From NCBI GenBank assembly GCA_021437785.1, contig JAILYB010000132.1, positions 1,798,001-1,862,000 of the forward strand: a stretch of DNA of 64,000 nucleotides, given 5' to 3'. Under the pieces are notes generated by a model. The model was not told where the DNA came from. It ran no database searches and saw only the letters and a program-made list of their open reading frames with translations. Made by a program: the position numbers and the translations under genes. The stretch is from Rhodomyrtus psidioides (Eukaryota > Streptophyta > Magnoliopsida > Myrtales > Myrtaceae). Of the stretch, positions 1 through 11,916 are shown piece by piece (within the stretch, counting starts at the first letter, position 1; the number at the start of each line of letters is the position of its first letter).

Positions 1-3000
1 ACACCATTGTCGGTGTGATCACCAACTTGACTTAAGTCCTTAAAACTCCTTCGTGTTCACCCATCCATTCACGATACATTTCGTTCTTAGTCAGTCTTAT
101 CACCAGAGTAACTATCGCGTGGAATTCTTCTCACGCATCATCCCCAATAATCCATCGGATTTAGAAAAACCTCAAGTCTCAATAGTTCGCCTCGACCTTA
201 GTCAATCCACCATCATCCCCAATATTCTATTTCTCGAGGACTCTACAGGGATTTCATCTCCTAGAAATTTCACGACTGAGGAATCTTACCTCATCAGGCC
301 CACAGCTCGTGCTATTCATACCTCGCCTACATGAGCGTTTCCTTAGGATCCATAGGGTACTTTCCAAAGGTTGTTCATTTTTATTACTCTTTCCTCAGGA
401 AGCATTAGTGTCATAGACGCTAGATTCCATAACCAGCCAATACGACTTTGTCCAAATTCAAACCGTTCGACTAAAAGTTGACATTAACTCCGAATCAAAC
501 ATTGTCCACAAGACAAGTCTCTCAGACTTAATTCTCAGAAATCATTCCAGCTCTGCGTTTTCAGCCTTAATTCAAACGTTCAACCTTAACACCAAGATAC
601 TTAGGATTTTCTCTTCCTTCCGCACTAGGGTCTCTTACCCCATGAAGGAAACTATATACTTTAGTGGCATTCTTGTACTTCAAATCCACCTCGTCGTTCT
701 CGTCCCATAAGATATCAATCTTAGAATCCACGCCACAGCAGTACCTTTACTCTAGGATTCAGATGCCACCATACTTAATCTTCCTCTTTCAATAACTCAA
801 TCACCTATAGTGACAAGGTCCAAAGGGCCGAAGTTCCTCCCCGATTTTCAAAATTCACACCTTGGATATTCAATTCGATTAAATCGAGCCGCCTTGTGGC
901 CATAATCCAATCAACCCTTTTTGCTTGCTTATCCATCCATTAGAATCACGAGTGGCTAGGACTTTCAAGTCCATTCACTTTCTTTCCATCAACGACCATC
1001 TCATGGCCCAATCATCCTTAAGGACAACGCTTTATCCTTTAGGGAATAACAACTTATAATTCCATTTCTAATGGTTTAAGTTCATTCTCAACCAACCTCA
1101 TAGAATCATTAAACCCAAGCAAACTAATATGTCGGTCTTTCTCTTAACACTTCTCATGACAAAAGAGACGGACTATCAATTCAATTTTTCCACCATGGTC
1201 CTTACGCCTAGGTAATCAGCTTATCAGCCATTCCTTATAGGCACTTTCTATGATCCATAAGCGTTAACTTTCTCACTTATACATCTTCCGATCATTTGAC
1301 CTTTTCATTTATGCTTATTACAGCTTCTCAGATTCAGAAGCATCAACTAGCTATAGGGCTTCGAACTCAATCCCTTCTTGGACCTCTTGTCCTACCCAAC
1401 GGGTTTTGGACCACCTTTGGTATATGCCTAAATGACCTTGAGAACTCTGTCTCACATTGGTTGATCGTCTTCAGATCCTTGCAAGGCTATTAAAATCCAA
1501 ACAACTTTTGCTCTCGAGCAATCTCAAAAGGTCACCTTTCATTGCACAATTTGATGAAGGCAATCCAATTAAATACCGCGCCTTCAAGGAAAACTCTTCC
1601 TTGGGTGACCTTTCACTAATCATCAACAGCCTCTTAAGGCTAGGAAAAATAAGGGTCACTTCCTTTCTTCAGTGTACCCAAAACCTCTAAGGTTTCTTTT
1701 CCAAGTTCTCAATCCAGAGAAAGGCAGTTTCGGGATCATCTTTTCCATCGAACCTCAGTCGATCTCAACCTCATGATCCACTACACAAGTTATTCAAAGC
1801 TCTCATGGTTCATTTCCACATTTCCCATTTTCCATCATCTTTCCCATGATCTCTGCAATTTACTTTGCTAGCAACAGCAGTTTCAGCTACTTGGGTAACA
1901 ATGGCAGCTCCTTCTCGAGTCTGGTTACCCATCCATTTCCCTATTGCCATCCAAGTTCTCACGACCTCTTCAATTCTCGGGTTTTGCGTACTTTTCCAAC
2001 TCTAGCGCTCATACTTCAGTTGTTCATCTTTACTCAGTTCTCACGACTCCTTTCAGTTCTAGAGTCCTTTCATATCTTGCATACCCGAGCTAACACTCTT
2101 CTTGTAACATACTCTGGTCGTTCAACCTTATTAGATTCTCATGACACTCGAGCTATTACAATTCCCTTCAGGAATTAAAGGATTAAGTCATATCCTCGAG
2201 CCTAGTAGTCTTAAGCTGCTCAACATCATAGCTATCACAAGCAATCAACCACCCAGTGGTTCTACGAAAAATCCTCAATCAATCGCCAATTATTCAGGGA
2301 TTTCAAATCATCCCTCATCAGTAACTACTCATCAAGCCAGCCTCAACTAGGTAATTTCTCAGCTATTCGTCAATTACTAGGCAAAGTCCAAAACTCAACT
2401 GGGCCAATATCAGGTAAACTCTCGAAGCAAAAATTAATGCGTCAAACGTTCAAACCTTGAGTCCAGACGTATCTGCAACTTAGCAATAACTCAACAGGCT
2501 TTCTCACATTCAAAAGACATCACCCAACGGCATTCAATGCCAAGATTCGCCATACAGGCCAAACACAAGCGTCAATTTTCTTTTTCAAACAACACCCAAT
2601 GCCATGTACGAAGCTCCTAACCATGCCAATCACACACGCCATTACAAATACCATATAAATTTGAAAATTCACTATGAGGATCACCTTGGTGCAATACATC
2701 TCTTAGCCAAAATTAGACTCAATCTGATACCTAGACTCTCTCTTTCAATTTATGACTTGGGTCATTTCTGCCTCTTTGCTATCTTAGAAGCCTGCCATGA
2801 GCCATTCCTTGTCCGAACCTCTCTGTCTCGACGAACACTCCACGCCCTCATCAGACCTGGTCGTTGTATGTTGTCCCAAGTTACACATCTACGAAGAGAG
2901 TCCCGTTCCACATGTCCCATAACATGTTTCACTACAATTTGTAGGTATCCCCTCATCTTGTCCCATACCAAGCGACGGTTTATCAAGTCTAATAATGATA

Positions 3001-3529
3001 AGCTCATGAATTCACCTTCCTCAACTTTCATTTCAATGCCATAAACACATGCACTAAATGATCATCCTTAATACTCATCACACCACACTCATTTTCAGAT
3101 CAGTTCTTATCCTTAAAAGATTTCTAATTCCACAAATGACAATCTCACAAATCAATTGCCTAGGTTCAACCATATATCTCAAGGCCACAATCACGATCAT
3201 ATAATCCAATCGACCCTTTACTCATAAGCAATTCTCTATTAGCTTCAAGTACATCCACAGCCTCAAATCCATGCTTAGGGTTCCTCAATTTCTGCTTGCT
3301 TTCTTGTGAACCCCAATAATATCACCACCCAAGATCATCGATCAAAGTCGACACTAGGACCATTAGAATACCACACAAGTTCAAGCTTATAATCCTCAAG
3401 ATTCAGTGATCAATACTTAATCCTAAAGGTCTCACAATCTAATTATCCCCAAGTCATCACTTCTTATCACTCCAAACCTCAATCACATTGGATCGAGCTG
3501 ACCTTGCTCTGATACCAACCAAACGGGGA
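1..3529 (-). pseudogene. Decayed Ty3/gypsy interior (gypsy-2), gag to RT region
   Basis: Read on the minus strand, this stretch is a degraded relative of the plus-strand gypsy-1 element that starts near 7800. Next to the LTR edge at 3530 is a primer-binding site followed by a leader that matches the gypsy-1 leader (2440-2490 reversed matches about 8072-8110). Reversed 1867-1917, 1690-1745 and 1575-1605 match the gypsy-1 gag segments at about 8400-8450, 8600-8650 and 8730-8760. The far end (reversed 1-130) matches the link between reverse transcriptase and RNase H near 22300-22380. No open frame longer than about 90 codons survives, so it cannot encode gag or pol. The short ORFs in this stretch on both strands are chance. 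The assignment rests on alignment by eye to gypsy-1; the domain order is seen, the protein function is inferred. Confidence 0.7.
3506..3517 (-). other. Primer-binding site of gypsy-2 (initiator tRNA-Met type)
   Basis: The reverse complement reads TGGTATCAGAGC, the classic plant retrotransposon primer-binding site complementary to the 3' end of initiator tRNA-Met. It lies 12 bp inside the LTR edge at 3530, as it does in gypsy-1, and the next 20 or so bases match the gypsy-1 leader. Confidence 0.8.
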
Positions 3530-5000
3530 TGTCACGCCCCGAGCCCGGCGGACACGCGAGCATCCCACCTTCGCCGTTACCTTTGATGATCTCCTAGGAT
3601 CTAACAGCCACGGTCTCCAAGGGTTAAATGAAACAAGCATGCAGAAGCGTGAAACAACTCCATACAAATATGACACAAGATGACTTGGGGCAAAAGGGTA
3701 CATTATATGTAAAGGTCAATCATACATCAAAGATTACAATTCTAAATCCCCAATTCCATCATTACAACCCTAAGGTCAAATAAGGATTCGTAACCATTTC
3801 TTCTAATGACTTCGTCGAATGCCAATCCATGGCGAGCTCGTGTTTGCTGCATCTGAGACCCGAAAATATTGGTCCCACAACGGGGTGAGATATATAATCT
3901 CAGTAAGTTGAATCTAACCCTAAACTAAGATGCTAGTACCTCCAGACACTTTTAAAAAATGAATATTTTGGGATAAAAATCTTCGGCATGGTAAAACATG
4001 GTACTTGCCAAATCATGAAATTTAATACTTCCAAATCGACTCAACTCAGTCACGAAAGATTTCATGAGTAAAACTAAACTTTGTATAGTGGCAGGGTTTT
4101 CCAATCAAAAGCGAATACTCGACGCCATCTCAAAACATGAGGTAACTTTCACATTTCATTAAAATATCATTATCAAAATTTACAACATTTTCTTTCACGC
4201 CCTTTTTGGGCCATTTTCAACTCATGAGGTAAATTTCCAAATGTGAGGCATAATTAATTTTCTCACAAATCACTCTTTAATTTTTCCAGAAAATATATCA
4301 TTTCATATCCGCCCATTATGGGCCGCCCATCTTGGGGCTGCGAGATGATTCGATCTCCATATGACCCATCGGTACATATGAGACTCTCGCGTCCTGTGAC
4401 ATTCTGAATTTCGACCCTATCTCGAAGCTTTTGAATGAATGAATGCCTATCGATGTATTTCAATAAATCTCGCTCAGAATGGATCACTCTCGAGTCGACT
4501 AACCAAAGGGGAATAGCTAGATAGGATTTAAGTACGTGGACTAAAGAACTCAACCACGAGCCGATACTTTGACCATAAGGATTGTCGAGGAAATATTTTG
4601 GACTGCTAAAGGTCGATCTAAGAATGGTTTCAGAACAATTTGCTAGTGTCATGCAATTGGTCCATGGGTGATTCCAAACGACCATAGTATGATTTGCGAA
4701 TTAACCTAAACCGATTCCTAACGATCGCAACTTTCGGGACTAGTAATTAACCCTTGCAATTACATGACACCCAAAGTCACCGTGGCATGAGTGACTCTTA
4801 AACGCGACATTAGTCGCGGGTCGATACGCGTAACTCTTGAGAGCCGCCTGTTAGTCTAAGATATGCTGGAATGACAAACGACTGAATTTAGCCATAAATT
4901 GAACTTCGAGATTGGAGGCCGGATATTCGAGGATTCCAACGGGAATAAATTGTGCGTCGCCTCATTGGGGACCATTAGGATTAGAATTCACCCTTAGCAT
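3530..5000 (-). mobile_element. LTR of gypsy-2 (minus orientation; right edge uncertain)
   Basis: The left edge begins TGTCACG beside the reversed primer-binding site, so this is the U5 end of a minus-strand LTR. About 340 bp in, the sequence around 3870-3950 is the reverse complement of gypsy-1 LTR sequence around 6885-6960, which includes the phrase CTCACCCCGT. The two LTRs therefore face each other. The outer (U3) boundary could not be located; it lies somewhere around 4900-5200. The ORF at 4263-4685 has no recognisable product and is treated as chance. Confidence 0.55.
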
Positions 5001-5319
5001 TTAGAAAAGTGAGATTCGGACCGACGATTAGGAAATTACCCTTATACCCTTAGATAATTATTCTTTCCCTTAGAATTAAGTAAGGGCAATTTGGACAATT
5101 GACAACCACCACACTTGGCCAAAATTTAGGGGCTTTATGGTCATTTGACCATTGATTTGTGAGTTGACTTGAATGACAAGAGTTGATTTGGAAGAGACAA
5201 GCTTGACAAGATCAAAACCCCATGAACCACCTTCTTACAAGTTGTCATTCCTTTACACTATTCATGTCCTTACCCCTCCAACCACTCCCAATCAATCACT
5301 CTCCCTCTTGGTCTTGATT

Positions 5320-5470
5320 TGGATGGAGCAAGAGCACTCCCTCTCCCTCTCATGCATTCGGCCGACTCCTCCCCCATTCCCTCACTCTCTCATTTCTCTC
5401 ATTCTCTCTTCCTCTCACTCTCCCTCTCGGCTCTCTCTCGCACGCTCACTCTCGGTCTCCCTCTCCTTCA
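5320..5470 (+). promoter_or_regulatory. CT-rich leader-like tract in gypsy-1 LTR
   Basis: About 150 bp made largely of CTCTC and TCCCT runs, followed by codon-like GCCGCCGCC sequence. Polypyrimidine tracts of this kind are common in plant 5' untranslated leaders, so this probably lies just downstream of the LTR transcription start. The overlapping ORFs (119 and 76 aa) are low-complexity Ser/Leu/Pro translations of the tract and are not credited as genes. Confidence 0.4.
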
Positions 5471-6555
5471 AGGCGAAGCCGCCGCCGGTCGCCACCCCTT
5501 TGCCGGTCCTCGCACTTGCCTTGCTTTGGTAAGCTTCTTTGACACTTAAACCTAGGTGCTACTTAGCTATTAGAAGGAGTTTAGAGTGATTTTAAAGGGA
5601 ATGCTTGACTAACTTGTGATGTTCTTGTGGAAACCGAACCGGCCCCCTCCTTGGACAGATTTGAACCCCGGGCTTCGTCGCTTCCTTCGTCGTCCTCACT
5701 TGCTTGTTAGCTCGGTAAGTTAGTTCTAACCTCATATTAGGACCTTAGGTTACCGAAGGACGAGTTAGAAAGGTTATTGAGTGATGTTCGTGGTTGAATC
5801 TTCGATGGTTTATGCATGGCCGAATCTGTCCTAGAAGAAATGAGCATGCCTTGCCGTCTTAAGGCTTGATTTTATTGCACACTTGATGAGTTGTGATGCT
5901 AAGGGTTTGAGTAGGTCGATCCGCGGGGGTCAAATTGCATAGGGCTACTCCTTGTCGTGAAATTTCTTGATTTTGTGACTTAAATATTTATTTAGTCCCT
6001 ACGTGATGTTCGGCCTTAATGAGATTAAACGTGTTAATGTATTAAAAATCTCCTATGGGCCGTGAGCTCTATTCGGCCATGGACTAAGAAATAGGAAGGT
6101 TTGAGCAAATTGATGCATGGAGTCTTATGTGCATTCAGCCATGGGGGAGAATTGAAAGGAGATTGAATTGAAATTACTAATTCCTCCTATTGCTAATTGG
6201 CCGTGAGCAAAGAGGAGCATGACTAGATAATTAAGTCGATGAAAAACCTTGATTGAGACTTAAGGGTATTCGGACTTGGGTGTTATGGGGCACGTGGAAT
6301 ATTTGATTTGGCATTTGGCTATATTAATGTGTTAATGACCACGTGATGAAAATAGTAATTGATGAATTTCCTAAATCGAATTATATTCGATCTTGAGGTA
6401 TTAAAATGATGTCACCAAGAATAAATTCTATTAGGTGATTTTGTGGCATGGGATTGAGAACGTGGTAGTCGTTAATGCCTTGAATTGTTAGAATGCTCAA
6501 TGGAATGCATCTAGCCATACTTGTTTTAATTATGAGCTCATGCTAACGTGATATC

Positions 6556-6712
6556 CTGATGCGCCTATACGACACGGGATTGAATAATGTGATAAATTCT
6601 TGATGCGCCTATATAACGCGGGATAGATTGGGGAGTAATACCTGATGCGCCTATATGACGCGGGTTAAGTATGAGTAACGACTGAGGCGCCTATATGACG
6701 CGGGCCTAAGCG
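6556..6712 (+). repeat. Four-unit tandem repeat in gypsy-1 LTR, about 40 bp per unit
   Basis: Four imperfect units of about 40-44 bp share the core GATGCGCCTATATGACGCGG. The 16-22 bp core is far better conserved than the spacers, which suggests a protein-binding or structural element and not a plain recent duplication. It lies roughly 300 bp upstream of the LTR-internal ORF at 6987. Confidence 0.7.
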
Positions 6713-6986
6713 TGGAATGGATGATTATATCGAGCATGGTACTATCTTATATGATATGAATATTTTAGTGCCAAAGTACGAAGTTAGCCTAGAATTGAGA
6801 ATCTTGAAATGATTTTGCCTTGATGGATTATTATGTGCTAATTGTTTTATTCTGATTTATTGGTCATTGCATGGGTTAGGTAGTGTCTGGAAGTACTAAG
6901 TGCCTAATTTGAGTTTAGGATTAGCTTATTGAGATTTATCTCACCCCGTCGTGGGACCAACCTTTTTCAAACCCTAAGCCATAGTT

Positions 6987-7448
6987 ATGCCGCCGCCGAT
7001 TTTTGGGGTACCCGTATGGGTTGAGCAGTATTCTACGGAGTACCTAGTGGGAGAAGGGAAGGCTTACATTAGGAAGTATGGCACTATCTGGATGGTCGTA
7101 GGATTGTCAGACTGGAGGCCAGACAAGTTCGCAGCTTGGTTTTACCGAGATGATGATCTCACTGTTGGGCCATTGAGGACATTCGATATACCTTGGGATG
7201 TGGTTGGGGAGCAGGACCCCTCGATCGTGCATCCTGCGGATGGAGAGCTTACTGATGCCGAGGACGAGCCCTTGGAGGAGAAGTTCAATCCGGAGGGAGA
7301 GGCTCCCTTCAACCCCGAGCCAAAGGAAGAAGAGGAAGAAGCGAAAGAAGAGGAAGAAGTCCAAGGCGAAGTACAATCGGGCGATTGGGTTGAGTACGAC
7401 CCCGTAGCAGATGAGGACTTTTCTAATGCCAGTGAGCCTAACTTGTAG
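6987..7448 (+). CDS. Unrecognised acidic 153-aa ORF inside the gypsy-1 LTR
   Basis: The ORF starts at an ATG followed by a GCC-rich run and encodes 153 residues. The first 75 are mixed and rich in aromatic residues (several Trp and Tyr, motif VWVEQYSTEYLVGEG). The remainder is very acidic, with Glu runs between about residues 85 and 130. I do not recognise a domain. It lies entirely within the LTR, so a full-length element would carry two copies. The gypsy-2 LTR lacks the corresponding ~500 bp. It may be a short protein expressed from the LTR, the exon of an old captured gene, or a chance ORF made possible by GA-rich DNA. The folded-looking N-terminal half argues mildly against chance. Confidence 0.4.
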   Translation: MPPPIFGVPVWVEQYSTEYLVGEGKAYIRKYGTIWMVVGLSDWRPDKFAAWFYRDDDLTVGPLRTFDIPWDVVGEQDPSIVHPADGELTDAEDEPLEEKFNPEGEAPFNPEPKEEEEEAKEEEEVQGEVQSGDWVEYDPVADEDFSNASEPNL

Positions 7449-7806
7449 ATTACTTAGTCGCCCCCGACCCTTTTGGAAGCGCCCTTAGGATAGTGACGCT
7501 TAACCTAGCCTATTGATACTTTTTGTTTAGGCTAACCACCCTTTTCCCTAATCCCTTTTTATGTATGTCATTCGTGTTCAAGTCGTTGTGTAAACTGGAT
7601 CTACCTTATGTTATGTATTGGTGTTGTTTTCTTAAAGTCATCTTTGTTTATATTTGGTATGGAGTTAAGTTGTCGCTTCCGTATGAGCATTGGCATTCGT
7701 TTGTATTTCGCAAGTCGTTCGATCCTGGGTATGCCGGAACAAGAAACGACGTTAGGGTGATGTCGGCGCGCTCGTAAGGACGCGGGACGTGACATCCCCG
7801 TTTGTT

Positions 7807-7818
7807 TGGTATCAGAGC
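7807..7818 (+). other. Primer-binding site of gypsy-1 (tRNA-Met type)
   Basis: TGGTATCAGAGC lies 12 bp after the LTR end, the priming site for minus-strand DNA synthesis. It marks gypsy-1 as plus-oriented and separates the LTR from the roughly 450-bp untranslated leader that precedes gag at 8269. Confidence 0.9.
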
Positions 7819-8268
7819 AAGGTCAGCTCGATCCAAGTTGGTTGAGGACTGGAGTAATAAGGTGTGATGACTTTAAGGATGACTGGGTAGCGAGACCTTA
7901 GGGATTCGCTAGAGTTAGGCATGAAATGCATGACATGTGAAATGGCGTTTGTGATTGGCATATCAGATTGGCATCACTTTAAGTGATTATAAGGCTATAC
8001 GACTTCGTTCTTGGCACTGAGTGTGGTTTGCTAAATGCTTGGTTGGATAGCTGATTGTGCTTACACTAAGTTGCAGATGCGTCTGGACTTGAGGTATGAT
8101 TGTGAATTCCCCATTTATGACTCTTCTGATGGTTGCTTGGTAAATGAATGCCTTGATTGTGATTGCTGCCATGATGGTAACCTAGAATTGTTAGACTTAA
8201 GTAGATGGCTTAGGTCTCTAATTCCTGCATGGAATTATAGTGGCCCAGGTGTCTTAAGGCTTACTGAG

Positions 8269-9321
8269 ATGAGCAACAGAACTAAAGGAACAGGAAGAGC
8301 GTCTAGCTCTAGGCCACCGGTAGTGGAAGACCCTAGGTACGACGGAGTCATGAGGATACTAGAAGAGATTGGAAATCTGATGGGCAGGCAGGCCCAAGAA
8401 AGAGATGCTGTTGTTACCCAAGCAGCGGAAGCTGCCGTCGCTGCTGCCAACCTGGCAAATGGAAACAATGGCCATAATAGGAACAATGGGCAGGATAACG
8501 AAGGTGACAATGCCCAGGGTGCTGGAATTCGCGTGATGGGTCAATTGGTGGAACACTTTATGAAGCTGAAGCCGCCTAAGTTTGACGGCACGGGAGATCC
8601 TGAGACTGCCCCTAAGTGGACTTAAGAACTGGAAAAGATCTTCGAGGTCTTAGGGTGCACTGAGGCTGACAAAGTGACCCTAGCAGTCTATCAACTCCGT
8701 GGAACCGCGAATTATTGGTGGAAGGCCACCAAGGGAAGAGTTTTCCCTGAAGGCACAGTGCCAAATTGGATCGTCTTCTCTGAGGTTTTCAACGCAAAGT
8801 ATTTCTCGAAAGTAGCTCAAGAACAGAAGCTAGTGGAATTCCAGAACCTCCGCCAGAATCAAATGACCATCGAACAGTATGAGGCTGAGTTCGCGAGACT
8901 ATCTAAGTATGCCCCAATGATGGTTGAGAATCCGGAGGATAGGGCAAGAAGGTTTAGAGACGGACCGAGGCCCGACCTTCGTAGCCAACTAGTACTTTTG
9001 GATTTACAGGGCTATGATGCAATTTATGAAAGGGGCCAGCTGGTTGAACGGGACATGAGAGAAAGGAGGATTGCTCCCGTACCGCGGTTTACGCCAGTTA
9101 GAGACAACCGCCAGTTCGGCAAGAGGCCGATGAACAATAACAGGCGCTTTGTCCCTCCAGCTAGGAAGAACATTGGGAAACCAGCTCACCAATCTAATTG
9201 GAACTACCGCCTGTGTGGAAGGAAGCATGGGAACGGACCTTGCCCGAGTAAGACGGGTGCTTGCTTCAAGTGTGGCCAGCTAGGTCATCAGATGAGAACT
9301 TGCCCAAGTCAAGCCCCATGA
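8269..9321 (+). pseudogene. gypsy-1 gag (one nonsense codon)
   Basis: Gag is the capsid/nucleocapsid polyprotein that packages retrotransposon RNA. The chosen start, 8269, begins MSNRTKGTGRASSS. A helical capsid region follows (motifs PPKFDGTGDPETA, GTANYWWKA, FNAKYFSKVAQEQKLVEFQNLRQ, YEAEFARLSKYAP), then a basic linker and a CCHC zinc knuckle CFKCGQLGHQMRTC near the end. The frame is continuous apart from a TAA at 8623-8625. The closing TGA at 9319 is also in the pol frame, so gag and pol were once a single polyprotein. The upstream in-frame ORF from 8035 is leader, not gag. Confidence 0.88.
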
Positions 9322-10733
9322 CCTCATTTTCAAGGATAGCGACCGCCAACAAGACCGCCGGCGGGAGCCCCGTAGAACAACCAGAATAGACCACCAGCGC
9401 AAGGAAGAGTGCATGCTGTGGCGCGTAGAGAGGCGGAGAATGCGCCTGGCGTGGTCACAGGTACGGTTACTTTATGTGATCATGCTACCTATGCACTGTT
9501 TGACCCTGGAGCATCGCATTCGTTCATATCTGCTCAGTTTGCTGATTTGGTTGGAATTGAATTGAAACCGCTGGATGTGATATTGCATGTTACTACCCCG
9601 TTAAAGGATAAGGTGTTAGTCTTGCTAGGTTGTTCGGACTGTAAGATAGTCATTTGTGGTAGTGAGGAACGGATAGACCTAGCGATGCTGCCTATATATG
9701 ACTTTGATGTTATTATTGGAATGGATTGGTTGAGTAAGCAGCAAGCTGTCGTTGATTGTGGTAGCAGGGTGATTCATTTCCATCCGAATGATCACCCTAG
9801 ATTCAAGTTTGTAGGAAGTCAAGGAGGAACCTTGATTCCTATAATTTCATCGCTGGAAGTGACTAAGTTATTGGACGACGGATGTCAAGCATACTTAGCT
9901 GTTGTAGTTGATCCGACGATTGAGGAACCCAAGCTAGAGGACATAGCTGTAGTGCGTGACTTTCCAGATGTCTTTCCCCAAGAATTACCGGGGTTGCCAC
10001 GAGAAAAGGAAATAGAATTTGTGATTGAGTTAGCCCCTGGGACAGAACCGATCTCAAAGGCACCCTATAGGATGTCCTTGTCAGAATTAAAGGAATTGAA
10101 GGTTCAGATGTAAGAATGGCTGGACAAAGGATTTATTCGTCCAAACGCGTCACCGTGGGGAGCGCCAGTTTTGTTCGTAAGGAAGAAGGACGGATCATTG
10201 CGTTTATGCATTGATTACAGGCAATTGAATCAGGTGACAATCAAGAACAAGTATCCGTTGCCAAGGATAGATGACTTGTTTGATCAATTTCAAGGAGCGT
10301 CTGTATTCTCCAAGATAGACCTGAGGACGGGTTATCACCAATTGAGGATTACGAAGGAGGATATATCGAAGACAGCCTTTCGAACCAGGTATGGGCATTA
10401 TGAGTTTACGGTCATGCCGTTTGGATTGACTAATGCCCCAGCTGCTTTTATGGACTTGATGCACCGAGTATTCAAGGAGTACTTGGACCAGTTTGTCATT
10501 GTCTTCATCGACGACATCTTGATTTACTCTAGAAGCCCTGAGGAGCATGAGAAACAATTGGGTATAGTTCTACGGACGTTAAGGGAATACTCACTTTACG
10601 CCAAGTTCAGTAAGTGTGAGTTTTGGCTTAGCAAAGTTGCATTCCTTGGACATGTCATCTCTGGAAATGGAATTTCAGTGGATCCAGCAAAGATTGAGGC
10701 GGTAATGAATTGGCCTAGACCTACGTCAGTAAC
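9322..10733 (+). pseudogene. gypsy-1 pol, first part: protease and reverse transcriptase
   Basis: In the same frame as gag, this carries the aspartic protease (FDPGASHSFIS active site, IIGMDWL flap-side motif) and most of the reverse transcriptase: FVRKKDGSLRLCIDYRQLN, PLPRIDDLFDQFQGA, SKIDLRTGYHQLRI, MPFGLTNAPAAFMDLM, and the catalytic FIDDILIYS. TAG codons at 9337 and 9373 and a TAA at 10111 interrupt the frame; there is no frameshift in this part. The reading stops at the insertion of the minus-strand element at 10734, just after the AVMNWPRPTSV segment, and resumes at 22251. The duplicated GTAAC at 10729-10733 and 22251-22255 joins the halves. Confidence 0.92.
10729..10733. repeat. Target-site duplication GTAAC, left copy
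   Basis: The 5-bp GTAAC is repeated at 22251-22255 immediately outside the right LTR, as expected for integrase-mediated insertion. Removing the element and one GTAAC restores the gypsy-1 RT to RNase H reading order. Confidence 0.95.
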
Positions 10734-11903
10734 TGTCGCGACCCTCTTGAGGTTGTCGGGCTCTCGAGGGCTAATGGGCCGTCCTGTCTGGTCGGACGCG
10801 GGCCTCTCCCAAGGCCCATTACCCAAATCACAACGGAGGTATGCGTGATCGACTTTCAGTGTGGTCTAGTGACATGTGCTAAGTGTGCATGCAATGGAGT
10901 CGCCACCAATCATTTTTTTAGGGTATGATTGGACCACCCAATCGAATAGTTGGGAGTTTCTATTCAATTCTGCGAGAACCAGAGAAATGGTTTCGGGGAC
11001 TTAGTTACACCAACTGTCAGAGTTGACGCCCTTTCGGTACCTAAGTTGACTGAATTTTCTAGCCTGAGATTTATGCGGATGAATAAGATATGAACCCTAA
11101 ATCTAGAAATTCATGTAGATAAGAGTGATTATCCTAGCAATCACAATCAGTAATAAAATGCCCAACTCAAGGAATCTAGATATGCAAATAAATCACATGG
11201 CATTTCTAATAAGGTCCTATTTATCAATCACAGTTCAAGAATGATTTAGCTGTCCTAGCCATTCTACACACGATCTAACCTAATAAAAGCATTAGGAAGC
11301 ATCGAAGGAGTTCGAGAGTACTCACATGGGGTTCGCCATGCCCTGGTTTGGTCTTGGACGAGCTATCGAGCTCATGCCGACCCGATTATATTTGGGGATC
11401 CACTCGGCGTTTTACACCATGAAATCATGTGAAACAAAAACGAAAATATTCAGCAAGGGGCATTTATTGTAGATGGTGGTCAATCTAATTGGACGTCAAG
11501 ACTAAAAAAGATGTAGAAATTTACAAATTAAAATACTCGAATGACATTTTTTTGCCAAATTCAACTCTATGCGTCGTGAAGAAACACATGCAATTGAACT
11601 TGAATTTTGACTATTTATGAGTTCAAAATGTAAAAGAAATTAAAATAAAAATATTGACTATTTTTCTATATTTTTACGACATCGAACGCTATTTTTCTTC
11701 ATTTTTCATGTATTTTTCTATTTTTGGAAAATATTAAAAAATATTTAAAAATATGAAAAATTATTTTTTTTATCAAAAATGGTTCCTTTAGCTTGGTCAA
11801 GGCTACCAAAGATGATTTTTTTATTTTTTTAACTTTTTATAGATTTTTTATGAATTTTTTAAAAATAAACTATGAAAGACTGATCAAAAATCAGGTGTCA
11901 ACA
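10734..11903 (-). repeat. 3' LTR of copy 1 (element minus strand)
   Basis: 1,170 bp, the same length as its partner at 21081-22250, and I found no difference when comparing the two by eye. On the plus strand it reads TGTCGCGACC...GGTGTCAACA. It is the downstream LTR because the polypurine tract abuts its inner edge. The small ORFs inside it are not genes. Confidence 0.95.
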
Positions 11904-11916
11904 GCTGCCCCTCTTT
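11904..11916 (-). other. Polypurine tract of copy 1
   Basis: The reverse complement reads AAAGAGGGGCAGC and abuts the LTR. It is the plus-strand DNA primer. Copy 2 (58403) has the same tract and element A (48247) has one base changed, so it is conserved. The flanking CTTTGAGAG/CTCTCAAAG inverted repeat (about 11914-11950) is conserved in all three as well. Confidence 0.8.

Larger units (their letters stand above)
5100..7794 (+). mobile_element. 5' LTR of gypsy-1 (left edge uncertain)
   Basis: The right edge ends ...CGTGACA at 7794, followed by a short spacer and the tRNA-Met primer-binding site. Inside, 5320-5470 is a strongly CT-rich tract followed by a GCC-rich stretch, like the transcribed leader of a plant promoter. 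6556-6712 holds a four-unit repeat, and 6987-7448 holds an ORF. The LTR is much longer at its right end than the gypsy-2 LTR: about 850 bp separate the shared CTCACCCCGT block from the LTR edge here, against about 350 bp there. The ORF accounts for the difference. The left boundary is inferred only from the change of orientation. Confidence 0.55.

Noticed and set aside
5173..5549. 119- and 76-aa ORFs in the gypsy-1 LTR
   Set aside because: Low-complexity translation of a CT-rich leader tract, with no conserved domain.
10736..10848. Extension of the gypsy-1 RT ORF past 10733 (end of the 225-aa frame)
   Set aside because: The last 38 residues are LTR sequence of the inserted element; the same peptide recurs wherever this LTR starts (21045, 39698, 52302, 57242).
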